From Microbacterium luteum (GTDB lineage Bacteria > Actinomycetota > Actinomycetes > Actinomycetales > Microbacteriaceae), in assembly GCF_015277875.1 (NCBI RefSeq), contig NZ_CP063814.1, positions 1 to 64,000 of the forward strand: DNA of 64,000 nucleotides. The letters are read 5' to 3'. Both the position numbers and the translations under genes were made by a program. Numbering within the stretch: position 1 is the first letter of the stretch; every line of letters begins with the position of its first letter. A model generated the notes under the pieces. The model saw nothing but the letters and a program-made list of their open reading frames with translations, was not told where the DNA came from and searched no databases. This document shows positions 47,863 to 55,988 of this stretch, piece after piece.

Positions 47863-48824
47863 CGCAGGTTCCCCGAGATGCTCGTACGCAGACGCGGATC
47901 GATGAGGCGCTGAGCGATGTCGGCGGCGAAGCCGACCAGCACGACGAACAGCGTGCTGACCACGAGCACGCCTTGGATGTTGGCGAAATCGTGCTGCTCG
48001 ATACCGGTCAGCAGCATGTTCCCGAGCCCCGGAAGGGTGAACACGCTCTCCACGACGACGGCGCCCAGCAGTGTCGTGGACAGCTCGATGCCGAGCACGG
48101 CGATCACGGGCACGGCGCCGTTGCGCACACCATGCCGGAGCAGCGCCTCGCGCATGCTCGCCCCGCCGGCGCGGGCGGTGCGCAGGTAGTCGCTGCCCAG
48201 CACGTCGACCGTCGCCGAGCGCACGTAGCGCGACAGCGACGCGCTCATGACGAACGCGATCGTGATCACGGGCAGGGCGAGGGAGCGGAGGGCGTCGGCC
48301 GGGTCCTCCCAGTCGTCGCGGGGGAAGCCGCCGGAGGGGAGCATCCCGAGCTGCAGCGCGAAGATCCACACGAGGATGACGCCCACCCAGAACACCGGCA
48401 CGGCCACGCCGAGCTGCGAGAAGCCCGACAGGGCGATGCCGTACCACCGGTCGGCCTTCATCGCCGCGGTGACGCCGATCACCAGGGAGAGCACGAGGGC
48501 GAGGGCGAACGACAGCAGCGTCAGCGGGATGGTCACCCCCAGCCGCGCGGAGATCTCGGGGCCGACCTCGCGCGAGCTGATGAACGACTCCCCGAGGTCG
48601 CCCCGCAGCAGCTGCGCCGACCACGTGGCGAACTGCTGCCACACCGGCTGGTCGGAGCCGACCTGCGCGCGTGCCGCCGCGATCTGCTCCGGAGTCGCGT
48701 CCACCGACAGCAGCGCGTTCGCGGGGTCGCCGGGCAGCAGGCGCAGCAGCACGAAGATGACGACCATCGCCACCGCGAGCGAGAGTACGAGCAGGGCGGA
48801 ACGGCGCAGCAGGTAGATGAGCAT
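47859..48824 (-). CDS. peptide-type ABC transporter permease (DppB/OppB type)
   Basis: A 321-residue membrane subunit with the first helix LLRRSALLVLSLAVAMVVIFVLLRLLPGDPA and five more. The EAA-type loop is DYLRTARAGGASMREALLRHGVRNG. The ATG at 48824 lacks a purine-rich ribosome site (the upstream bases are pyrimidine-rich), so an in-frame GTG at 48866 remains possible. It lies 52 bases after the binding-protein gene. Confidence 0.9.
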   Translation of the reverse strand: MLIYLLRRSALLVLSLAVAMVVIFVLLRLLPGDPANALLSVDATPEQIAAARAQVGSDQPVWQQFATWSAQLLRGDLGESFISSREVGPEISARLGVTIPLTLLSFALALVLSLVIGVTAAMKADRWYGIALSGFSQLGVAVPVFWVGVILVWIFALQLGMLPSGGFPRDDWEDPADALRSLALPVITIAFVMSASLSRYVRSATVDVLGSDYLRTARAGGASMREALLRHGVRNGAVPVIAVLGIELSTTLLGAVVVESVFTLPGLGNMLLTGIEQHDFANIQGVLVVSTLFVVLVGFAADIAQRLIDPRLRTSISGNLR

Positions 48825-48876
48825 GAGGGGAGGATGCGCCGGTGCCGGGGCGCGTGCGCCCGGCACCGGCGGCGGG

Positions 48877-50370
48877 TCAGTTCTTGACGATGTCGTAGAC
48901 GAAGAACTGCGAGTTCAGGCCGTTGACGGGGTAGCCCGACAGGTCGCTGTCGGCGACGACGATCTGCGGGTACAGGTACAGCCACACGCTCGCGGCGTCT
49001 TCGGCGATCTGCTCGTTGACCTGCGTGAGCAGCTCGGTCTGCTGCTCGACCGTCTCGGCCTGCTCGGCCTCGGCGACCCACTGCTGCACGTCGGCGTTGT
49101 CGTAGCCCCAGTAGAAGTCGGGGTTGCCGTACCAGACGACGTCGCGGTCGTTGACGTGCTCCTGCAGGGTGGCTTCGAAGTCACGCTCGGCGAAGACCTT
49201 GGTGTACCACTCGTCGGCGCTGATCGTGTTGATCTCGACGGTGATGCCGACCTCGGCCAGCTGCGCCTGCAGGAACTCGGCCACAACCGGGTGCGGGTCG
49301 TAGCTCGGCGTGTCCAGGGTGAAGGTGAACCCGTCGGCGTAGCCGGCGGCATCCAGAAGCTCGCGAGACAGCTCGGGGTCGTACGGGTTCACGTCGGTCA
49401 GGTCGACGTACCACGGGTCGGTCGGGGGGACCATCGAGCCGATGAGCGTGCCGTAGTCTCCCCAGATCGAGGTGAGCAGCTGCTCACGGTCGATCGCGGA
49501 GTAGACGGCCTTGCGCACGAGGGCGTCGTCGAAGGGGGCCACGCGGTCGTTGAAGGCGAGCAGCTCCTTGGTGGTCGAGGTGCCCTCGCTGACGGTGAAG
49601 TCGGCGTTGTCCTCGAACTGCGCGAGCGAGTCGGGGTTCTGGATGCTCGTGACTAGGTCGATCTCGCCGCTGAGCAGGGCGTTGTTCTCGGCCGTCGCGT
49701 CGGTGAAGTAGGTGAAGACGACCTCGGCGTTCGCCGCGGCCTCGCCCCAGTAGTCGTCCCAGCGGAGGAGGGTCAGGGTCGAGCCCTGGCGCCACTCGTC
49801 GAGCGTGTACGGACCGGTGCCGTCGGTGGTCTCGGCGCTCGCCTCGGGACCGGTGATCCACACGTAGCTGAGGTTGTAGGGGAACGAGATCGATCGCTCG
49901 GACAGCTCGAACACGACCGTCTGGTCGTCGGGGGTGGTGATCTCGCTGATGGGTCCGAAGCTGGACTTGCGCGCCGACTGGGAGTCCTCGGCGATGACCG
50001 CCTCGACGCTGGTCTTCACGTCGGCGGAGGTGAGGGGCGCGCCGGAGTGGAACGTGATGCCCTCGTGCAGCGTGACGGTGTAGGTGAGGCCGTCTTCGCT
50101 CAGCTCGGCCGACTCGGCCAGCAGCGGCTCGACCTCGCCGTCGTCGGTGAGCTTGTACAGACCCTCGTAGACGTTGCCGTTCAGCGCCTCGGTGACGCCT
50201 TGGCCGCCGCCCTGGGTGTTGCTGAGGTTCTGCGGCTCGTACAGCGAGCCGATGGAGATCGTGGCGTCGTCCGACGAGGCGTCGCCGGCGGCGTCGCCAC
50301 CGGTGCTGCATCCGGCGAGCACGAGCGCCGAGACGGCGACGGCGGACAGGGCGAGCAGGGGCTTTCTCAT
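48877..50370 (-). CDS. peptide-type ABC transporter substrate-binding lipoprotein (SBP_bac_5)
   Basis: A 497-residue extracytoplasmic binding protein. Signal peptide with lipobox LAGC (Cys21), a Gly/Asp-rich linker, and the family 5 fold (GEVEPLLAESAELSEDGLTYTVTLHEGITFHSGAPLTSADV, then KAVYSAIDREQLL). It ends at VYDIVKN. The ATG is preceded by GGAG at 7 bases. The ligand is probably a peptide or other small amine; the sequence cannot say which. The gene lies between DUF1684 (48 bases upstream) and the two permease genes. Confidence 0.93.
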   Translation of the reverse strand: MRKPLLALSAVAVSALVLAGCSTGGDAAGDASSDDATISIGSLYEPQNLSNTQGGGQGVTEALNGNVYEGLYKLTDDGEVEPLLAESAELSEDGLTYTVTLHEGITFHSGAPLTSADVKTSVEAVIAEDSQSARKSSFGPISEITTPDDQTVVFELSERSISFPYNLSYVWITGPEASAETTDGTGPYTLDEWRQGSTLTLLRWDDYWGEAAANAEVVFTYFTDATAENNALLSGEIDLVTSIQNPDSLAQFEDNADFTVSEGTSTTKELLAFNDRVAPFDDALVRKAVYSAIDREQLLTSIWGDYGTLIGSMVPPTDPWYVDLTDVNPYDPELSRELLDAAGYADGFTFTLDTPSYDPHPVVAEFLQAQLAEVGITVEINTISADEWYTKVFAERDFEATLQEHVNDRDVVWYGNPDFYWGYDNADVQQWVAEAEQAETVEQQTELLTQVNEQIAEDAASVWLYLYPQIVVADSDLSGYPVNGLNSQFFVYDIVKN

Positions 50371-50418
50371 ACGGATACTCCAGTGCTGTGCATGCTGTGG
50401 TGCGGGGGAGGATGCGGC

Positions 50419-51135
50419 TCAGGCCGCGGAGATGTCGAAGCCGTCGCGGAACACGACGTTCTTCTCGCCGGCGGGCACCCGGAAGGGGAACCGGTTGGAC
50501 GCCGGAGGCAGGGGGCAGTTGAACTGCGCCGAGAACCCGCACGGCGGGACGAAGGCGCGGTTGAAGTCGAGCACGACGGTTCCCGCATCGCCCGCCGCGT
50601 CGGCATCGCGCGGTACGAAGAGGAATCGTCCGGGCCCGTAGGTCTCCGACCCGTTCGTCGCGTCGGCGAACACGAGCAGCAGCGTGCCGCCGTCGTCGAA
50701 GGCCGCGAGGGTGAATTCCTCGCCGCGGATCGTCACATGGATGTCGCCGGGGACGACGAGATCGCGGGTGCCGCCGTTGTCGCGGATGTGCTCGAAGGGC
50801 ACCGTGCGGGCGGACCCGTCGCCCTCGACCGGGGTGAAGCGGCCTTCGATGACCCAGTCCGGGTCGTAGCCGAAGGCATCGATGTGCTCGAAAGCGCGGA
50901 TCGCCGCGGAATCGGCATCCCAGCGACGCAGCCCGTATTCCGGTTCACCCGTGTCGATCGACGTGCGCGAGAGCTCGGTGACGGTCACGGTCGGGCCGGC
51001 GACGGCCCGCTCGGCGTCGACGTCGGGGCGGGTGGCGCCGCTCCAGCGGGTCTCGACGAGAGCGAGGTTTCCGGTGGCGGCGGTCACGGTGCGGGCGCGC
51101 TGGTCGAGCCAGCGGGCATGGTCGGAGGCAGACAT
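50419..51135 (-). CDS. DUF1684 family protein
   Basis: A 238-residue soluble protein of family DUF1684. Diagnostic stretches are FADATNGSETYGPGRFLFV and DFNRAFVPPCGFSAQFNCPLPP near the C-terminus, preceded by a beta-rich region. No signal peptide. The function of the family is unknown. Its position as first gene of a peptide-import operon suggests that it processes or binds the imported compound, which is inference only. The ATG at 51135 fits the family N-terminus; a GTG or ATG further upstream adds non-conserved residues. Confidence 0.85.
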   Translation of the reverse strand: MSASDHARWLDQRARTVTAATGNLALVETRWSGATRPDVDAERAVAGPTVTVTELSRTSIDTGEPEYGLRRWDADSAAIRAFEHIDAFGYDPDWVIEGRFTPVEGDGSARTVPFEHIRDNGGTRDLVVPGDIHVTIRGEEFTLAAFDDGGTLLLVFADATNGSETYGPGRFLFVPRDADAAGDAGTVVLDFNRAFVPPCGFSAQFNCPLPPASNRFPFRVPAGEKNVVFRDGFDISAA

Positions 51136-51331
51136 GTTCAGGGATGATTCTCTCGCGTGCGGCGGTGAACGGCACATCGGCCGTCACGGGTGGTAATGCG
51201 GCGCGAGCGCCGGGTATTCCCATCCGCGTCCCACGCGGCTCCGGCCGTCGCGGCGAGCACGCGAGCATCGCGCCGATGCCGGGATAATGGTGGCGACGTC
51301 GATCACTGCGAGGTGTTCATCCGTTTTGACG

Positions 51332-52171
51332 GTGGAAGAGTCAGCCGCGACCCCTGACCTTGTCGATGCCGGCGCGGTCAGCGACCTGTACATCTATCCG
51401 ATCCGCGGTCTGTCCGGACAGAGACTCGAGCGGGTGACCGTCGACCCCGATCGGGGATTCCCCTTCGACCGGTGCTGGGCGCTGCCGAAGCGTCAGGCGG
51501 CCGAGGCCGCATCAGGCGACCGACCGCTCACCTCTGCCGAGGCCTACGGGCTGACGGTCTTCCCGCGTCTGGCAGGCGTCTCGACGCATCTGGATCCCGA
51601 GACCGAGAGACTGCGTGTGCACGTGCAGGAGCACGTCGTGCTCGATGTGTCGTTGCGAGATGACACCGACGTGCGGGAGGCCGAGCGCTTCTTCGCGCGG
51701 GTGCTCGACCTCGACGAGGCGGACCGACCCCGCCTGGTGCGCCGCGCGAATCGCACCTTCAACTTCTCCTACACGGCCTCGGTCTCCGAGCATCTGACGT
51801 GGGCGTGCCACCTCGTCAACCTCGCGTCGATCCGTGATCTCGAAGAGCGCATCGCGCACGAGGTGGACCCGCGACGCTTCCGGGCCAACCTCTACGTCGA
51901 TCTCGGCGAGCCGTGGATCGAGCGCGACCTCATCGGGAAGGAGTTCCGCGCAGGCGAGGTCGTGCTGCGCGGAGAGATGATGGCCGCGCGGTGCGCGGCG
52001 ACCGAGGTGAACCTCGAGACGACCGAGCGCGACCTGCCGATCCCCCGCCTCCTGAAGCAGCACTACGGCCACACCGACCTCGGCATCTACGCGAACATCC
52101 TCTCGGGCGGCGACCTGGCGCCGGGACTGCCGGTCGCGGTTCCCGCCGGGATCGGAGCCGGGTGCGCATGA
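51332..52171 (+). CDS. MOSC domain protein (mARC/YcbX-like)
   Basis: A 279-residue molybdenum-cofactor-type protein. The N-terminal MOSC beta-barrel opens with LYIYPIRGLSGQRLERV, and the C-terminal MOSC domain has the candidate cofactor cysteine Cys221 in AARCAATEVNLETTERD, followed by GIYANILSGGDLAPG. YcbX and mARC relatives reduce N-hydroxylated compounds such as hydroxylaminopurine. The start is uncertain: GTG at 51332, or ATG at 51287, which overlaps a GATAAT hexamer (51283-51288) and is therefore less likely. The stop overlaps the next gene by 4 bases. Confidence 0.86.
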   Translation: MEESAATPDLVDAGAVSDLYIYPIRGLSGQRLERVTVDPDRGFPFDRCWALPKRQAAEAASGDRPLTSAEAYGLTVFPRLAGVSTHLDPETERLRVHVQEHVVLDVSLRDDTDVREAERFFARVLDLDEADRPRLVRRANRTFNFSYTASVSEHLTWACHLVNLASIRDLEERIAHEVDPRRFRANLYVDLGEPWIERDLIGKEFRAGEVVLRGEMMAARCAATEVNLETTERDLPIPRLLKQHYGHTDLGIYANILSGGDLAPGLPVAVPAGIGAGCA

Positions 52172-53115
52172 CCCGCGGTGAGACCGACATCCCGGTCGTC
52201 GTCACCGGCCGCCGCCGTCTGGCCCCGACGATCGACGAGTTCACCCTCGCCGCGGCCCATGGTGGTGCGCTGCCCGCATTCGAGGCCGGGGCGCACATCG
52301 ACGTCGAGACTCCCGGCGGCCATCGACGCAGCTACTCGCTGTGCGCTCCGACCGCCGCTCGTCCGCGGGCGTACACGATCGCGGTGGATCGCCGTGCCGA
52401 CGGCGAGGGCGGCTCGGTGAGCATGCACGACCGTGCCGCCACCGGCTCGCCGGTGCGGATCTCCTCTCCGAGCACGGGGTTCGACCTTCATCCGACGACG
52501 CGCCGGGCGGTTCTCATCGCCGGCGGAGTGGGAATCACCGCCGTGCGCGGAATGCGACGCGACCTGCAGGAGGCGGGGGTGGCGAGCACTCTCGTCTACC
52601 TCGTGAGGGACCGATCCGCTGCGGCCTACCTCGACGAGCTCGATGCGCCCGATGTCGTCGTGCACGCCACCCGCGAGCACGATGGGCGACGATTCGACCT
52701 GTGGCCACTCCTGGCCGACCCCACCGACAGCGAGGTCTACTGCTGCGGACCGGCGCCGCTCATGCGCACCGTGCAGGCCCTGACGATGCACTGGCGTCCC
52801 GCGCGGCTGCACTTCGAGGACTTCGTCGGCGTCTGCGCGGTCGACCCGTTCGCCCAGCCCTTCACCGCCGTGTGGCAGCCGACCGGCGAACGCGTGTCGG
52901 TCGGCAGTGACCAGTCCCTCCTCGACCGGCTCACCGAGAACGGAATCGCCGTTCCGAGCTCGTGCCGGTCGGGAACGTGCGGGACGTGTCGCGTGCGCCT
53001 GATCTCGGGGACCGCGCAGCACCGCGACATCGTGCTGGAAAACCACGAACGCTCCGACCAGCTCATCACCTGCGTCTCGCGCGCCGAGCGCGAGATCTGC
53101 ATCGGTCCTGCCTGA
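52168..53115 (+). CDS. phthalate dioxygenase reductase-type flavoprotein with 2Fe-2S domain
   Basis: A 315-residue reductase (PDR/VanB family). The flavin-binding RSYSLC motif is near residue 51, the NAD(P)H-binding [10 protein letters not shown] follows, and the C-terminal plant-type ferredoxin has Cys266-x4-Cys271-x2-Cys274-x27-Cys302. No oxygenase component is adjacent. Its ATG lies inside the MOSC stop codon, so the pair forms a split electron-transfer module (reductase plus MOSC enzyme), comparable to YcbX, which carries its ferredoxin domain in the same chain. That assignment is inference. Confidence 0.88.
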   Translation: MTRGETDIPVVVTGRRRLAPTIDEFTLAAAHGGALPAFEAGAHIDVETPGGHRRSYSLCAPTAARPRAYTIAVDRRADGEGGSVSMHDRAATGSPVRISSPSTGFDLHPTTRRAVLIAGGVGITAVRGMRRDLQEAGVASTLVYLVRDRSAAAYLDELDAPDVVVHATREHDGRRFDLWPLLADPTDSEVYCCGPAPLMRTVQALTMHWRPARLHFEDFVGVCAVDPFAQPFTAVWQPTGERVSVGSDQSLLDRLTENGIAVPSSCRSGTCGTCRVRLISGTAQHRDIVLENHERSDQLITCVSRAEREICIGPA

Positions 53116-53146
53116 CAGCGCCGCGGGGCGCGTCGGTGCGGCTGAC

Positions 53147-53152
53147 TAGACT
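53147..53152 (+). promoter_or_regulatory. purA promoter -10 element
   Basis: TAGACT 79 bases before the purA ATG, in the 116-base spacer after the reductase gene. No convincing purine-repressor or riboswitch motif is visible in the leader. Confidence 0.5.
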
Positions 53153-53231
53153 GGGACGGGACGGTGGCACCGCCGGTGCGCGTCCTGCCGGCGTCGTGCG
53201 GCGTCGGACCGCCATTCGAGGGGGCTCTCCC

Positions 53232-54515
53232 ATGCCAGGCATCGTGATCGTCGGCGTCCAGTGGGGCGACGAGGGCAAAGGCAAGGCCACCGATCTGCTC
53301 GGTGACCGCACCGACTGGGTCGTGAAGTTCAACGGCGGCAACAACGCCGGCCACACCGTCGTCATCGGCGATGAGAAGTACGCGCTGCACCTGCTGCCCT
53401 CCGGCATCCTCTCCCCGGGCGTGAACGCCGTGATCGGCAACGGCGTCGTCGTCGACCTCGAGGTGCTCTTCGACGAGCTCACCGCCCTGCAGGCCCGGGG
53501 CCTGGACACATCGCGTCTGAAGGTCAGCGCGAACGCGCACATCATCACGCACTACCACCGCACCCTCGACAAGGTCACCGAGCGCTTCCTCGGCAAGCGG
53601 CAGATCGGCACCACCGGGCGCGGGATCGGCCCGGCCTACGCCGACAAGATCAACCGTGTCGGCATCCGCGTGCAGGACCTGTTCGACGAGAACATCCTGC
53701 GTCAGAAGGTCGAGGGCGCGCTCGATCAGAAGAACCACCTGCTCGTGAAGGTCTTCAACCGCCGCGCGATCACGTGCGACGAGGTCGTCGAGGAGCTGCT
53801 GTCGTACGCCGAGCGGCTGCGCCCGATGGTCGCCGACACCGGCCTCCTGCTCGACGAGGCACTGAAGCGCGACGAGGTCGTCGTCTTCGAGGGCGGCCAG
53901 GCCACGATGCTCGATGTCGACCACGGCACCTACCCGTTCGTGACCTCGTCGTCGGCGACCGCCGGGGGAGCCGCGACCGGATCGGGCGTCGGACCGGGGC
54001 GCCTGGACCGCATCGTCGGCATCGTGAAGGCGTACACGACCCGTGTCGGCTCGGGGCCGTTCCCCACGGAGCTGTTCGACGAGAACGGCGACTTCCTGCG
54101 CTCGCGCGGCTTCGAGTTCGGCACGACCACCGGCCGCCCGCGCCGCGTCGGCTGGTACGACGCGCCCATCACCCGCTACGCGACGCGCATCAACGGCATC
54201 ACCGACCTGGTGCTCACCAAGCTCGACATCCTCACCGGCCTGGACCGCATCCCGGTCTGCGTCGCGTACGACGTCGACGGCACGCGCTTCGACGAAGTGC
54301 CCGTGAACCAGACCGACTTCCACCACGCGAAGCCGATCCTGGAGTACTTCCCCGGGTGGAAGGAAGACATCTCCGGCGCCCGCAACTTCGACGATCTGCC
54401 GCAGAACGCGCAGGACTACGTGCTCGCGCTCGAGGCAATGAGCGGCACCCGCATCTCGGTGATCGGCGTCGGGCCGGCTCGAGACGCGGTCGTCGTGCGG
54501 CACGACCTCGTCTGA
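53232..54515 (+). CDS. purA: adenylosuccinate synthetase
   Basis: First committed step from IMP to AMP, condensing IMP with aspartate using GTP. The 427-residue product has the P-loop GDEGKGK at 12-18 with catalytic Asp13, NNAGHTV with the catalytic histidine at about 41, and the late [18 protein letters not shown] and TKLDILTG segments. Length and all landmarks are standard. It is followed after 11 bases by a lactonase gene and may share a transcript with it. Confidence 0.97.
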   Translation: MPGIVIVGVQWGDEGKGKATDLLGDRTDWVVKFNGGNNAGHTVVIGDEKYALHLLPSGILSPGVNAVIGNGVVVDLEVLFDELTALQARGLDTSRLKVSANAHIITHYHRTLDKVTERFLGKRQIGTTGRGIGPAYADKINRVGIRVQDLFDENILRQKVEGALDQKNHLLVKVFNRRAITCDEVVEELLSYAERLRPMVADTGLLLDEALKRDEVVVFEGGQATMLDVDHGTYPFVTSSSATAGGAATGSGVGPGRLDRIVGIVKAYTTRVGSGPFPTELFDENGDFLRSRGFEFGTTTGRPRRVGWYDAPITRYATRINGITDLVLTKLDILTGLDRIPVCVAYDVDGTRFDEVPVNQTDFHHAKPILEYFPGWKEDISGARNFDDLPQNAQDYVLALEAMSGTRISVIGVGPARDAVVVRHDLV

Positions 54516-54526
54516 CGGCTCGCCGC

Positions 54527-55618
54527 ATGCGGTTCTTCACGGGCGGCTACACCGCTGACATGGGCGGTGAGGCCACCGGCATAGGGATGCTGCACGCCGG
54601 CTCGGCCGACACGGCCTACGTCGACGGCGCCCTCGGGTTCGGCGGCGACGTGGTGGCGGCCGACTCTCCGTCGTGGCTCGCGGCGCATCCCACCCGCGAC
54701 GTCATCTATGCGGCGCTGGAGAAGACCGGCGCCGTGCAGGCCTACGCCCGCACCGGTGAATCCACGCTCGTGCCGCTCGGCGCCGCGGTTCCGGCCGGCG
54801 CAGCGACGTGTCACGTCGCGGTCGCGCCCGACGGTGGCAGCCTGCTCGCCGCCTGCTGGGGCGACGGCTCGGTGGTGCGGATGACGCTCGACGCGGAGGG
54901 CCGCCCGACCGACCCGCGTCGTGCGCCTGCCGCATCCGACCCCTACGACGCCGAACCCGACGTCGACGCCATCCGTACTCAGGTCCTCGGGGCGACGGCC
55001 GAAGAGGCGGGTGAGGTGCCCTCGGCGCGTCCCTCCCGCGCGCACCAGTCCCGTTATCTTCCGGACGGCACGGTCGTGACGACCGACCTCGGCCTCGATC
55101 TCGTGCGGGTGTGGCGGCCGGTCGACGGGCGACTGCGTGCGCATCAGCAGGTCGCGCTTCCTCGCGGTTCCGGCCCCCGGCACACGGTCTGGCATCCGAG
55201 CGGGCACCTGTACGTCGTCACCGAGTTCTCGCGCGAGGTCTTCGTGCTCGCCCCGGATGCGACCGGAGCGTGGCGCGTCCTCGGCGGCGTGCCGCTCGGC
55301 GGCCTCGCCGGCGACACGGGAGCGGAGATCGCGCTGGGGCGCGACGCCGCCTTCGTCTATGCGGGCCTGCGTGGCAGCGACACGATGGCCGTGCTCCGCG
55401 TGCGGGGTGGGGGCGATGCGCTCGAGCCGGTGGCGCTTGTCGAGACCGGCGTGGTGTGGCCACGCAACCACGTCGTGGTGCGGGACACGCTGCTGGTGGA
55501 GGGGGAGCGCTCGCACGAGGTGGTCTCGTTCACCCTCGATCCGCGTACCGGAGTGCCCGGGCGCATCCGGCACCGCACGACGGTGCCCTCGCCGACGCAC
55601 CTGCTGCCGGTGCGCTGA
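54527..55618 (+). CDS. lactonase family beta-propeller protein
   Basis: A 363-residue seven-bladed propeller of the 6-phosphogluconolactonase (YbhE) family. Marks are MRFFTGGYTADMGGEATGIGM at the start, CHVAVAPDGGSLLAACWGDGSV, GPRHTVWHPSGHLYVVTEF and RNHVVVRDTLLVEGERS near the end. No signal peptide. Whether it hydrolyses 6-phosphogluconolactone is unproven; no pentose phosphate genes are near. There is no ribosome site in the 11-base gap after purA. Confidence 0.86.
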   Translation: MRFFTGGYTADMGGEATGIGMLHAGSADTAYVDGALGFGGDVVAADSPSWLAAHPTRDVIYAALEKTGAVQAYARTGESTLVPLGAAVPAGAATCHVAVAPDGGSLLAACWGDGSVVRMTLDAEGRPTDPRRAPAASDPYDAEPDVDAIRTQVLGATAEEAGEVPSARPSRAHQSRYLPDGTVVTTDLGLDLVRVWRPVDGRLRAHQQVALPRGSGPRHTVWHPSGHLYVVTEFSREVFVLAPDATGAWRVLGGVPLGGLAGDTGAEIALGRDAAFVYAGLRGSDTMAVLRVRGGGDALEPVALVETGVVWPRNHVVVRDTLLVEGERSHEVVSFTLDPRTGVPGRIRHRTTVPSPTHLLPVR

Positions 55619-55632
55619 TCCGCGGCCCGCGT

Positions 55633-55668
55633 GTCGTCTCGTCGCTCCGCTCCTCGCTCAACGGCCGG
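55633..55668. repeat. half copy of the gyrB-gyrA repeat
   Basis: The stretch from about 55633 (GTCGTCTCGTCGCTCCGCTC) to 55668 (CAACGGCCGG) matches the right arm, read in reverse complement, of the palindrome at 7026-7103, and its CAACG(A/G)CCGG end matches the left arm's continuation at 7049-7058. Only one arm is present here, 15 bases past the lactonase stop. Confidence 0.65.
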
Positions 55669-55669
55669 A

Positions 55670-55915
55670 AGGGCTTCGGTTGACGGGTGTTGTCGTCTCG
55701 GACCGTGCATGCGACATCCCGTGACAGGTGAACGTCGGTTGCGCGGGTTCGGTTGACGCTGGCTGCCGATATGTGGCGGGGATGCGACATCCGGTGACAG
55801 GTGAATGGGTCAAGACGAAGGCAGGCGGGGCTTCGGTTGCCGAGGGTTGTCGGTATGGGGCGGGGATGCGACATCGCGTGACAGGTGAATGGGTCAAGGC
55901 GAAAGCCGCGGGAGC
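55670..55915. repeat. three degenerate tandem repeats of about 75-85 bases
   Basis: The 370-base gap between the lactonase and sulfatase genes holds three copies of a unit whose core is GCGACATC-N2-GTGACAGGTGAA (55711-55732, 55784-55805, 55868-55889). Copies are spaced 73 and 84 bases apart. The flanks repeat too: TTCGGTTG before each core, GGCGGGGAT in copies 2 and 3, and GAATGGGTCAAG after copies 2 and 3. The open frames through it on both strands encode short peptide repeats, and neither has a plausible start region. Confidence 0.8.
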
Positions 55916-55988
55916 GGCGGCGTCTGGGTTCGCTGGCGCTGGATGTCCTCGGGGACGGGCGACAGCTCGGCGCGGGCCGGCACCCCTC

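Noticed and set aside
55711..55889. CRISPR array
   Set aside because: Only three degenerate copies, unequal spacers of 51-62 bases, flanks that repeat as well, and no cas gene in the window.
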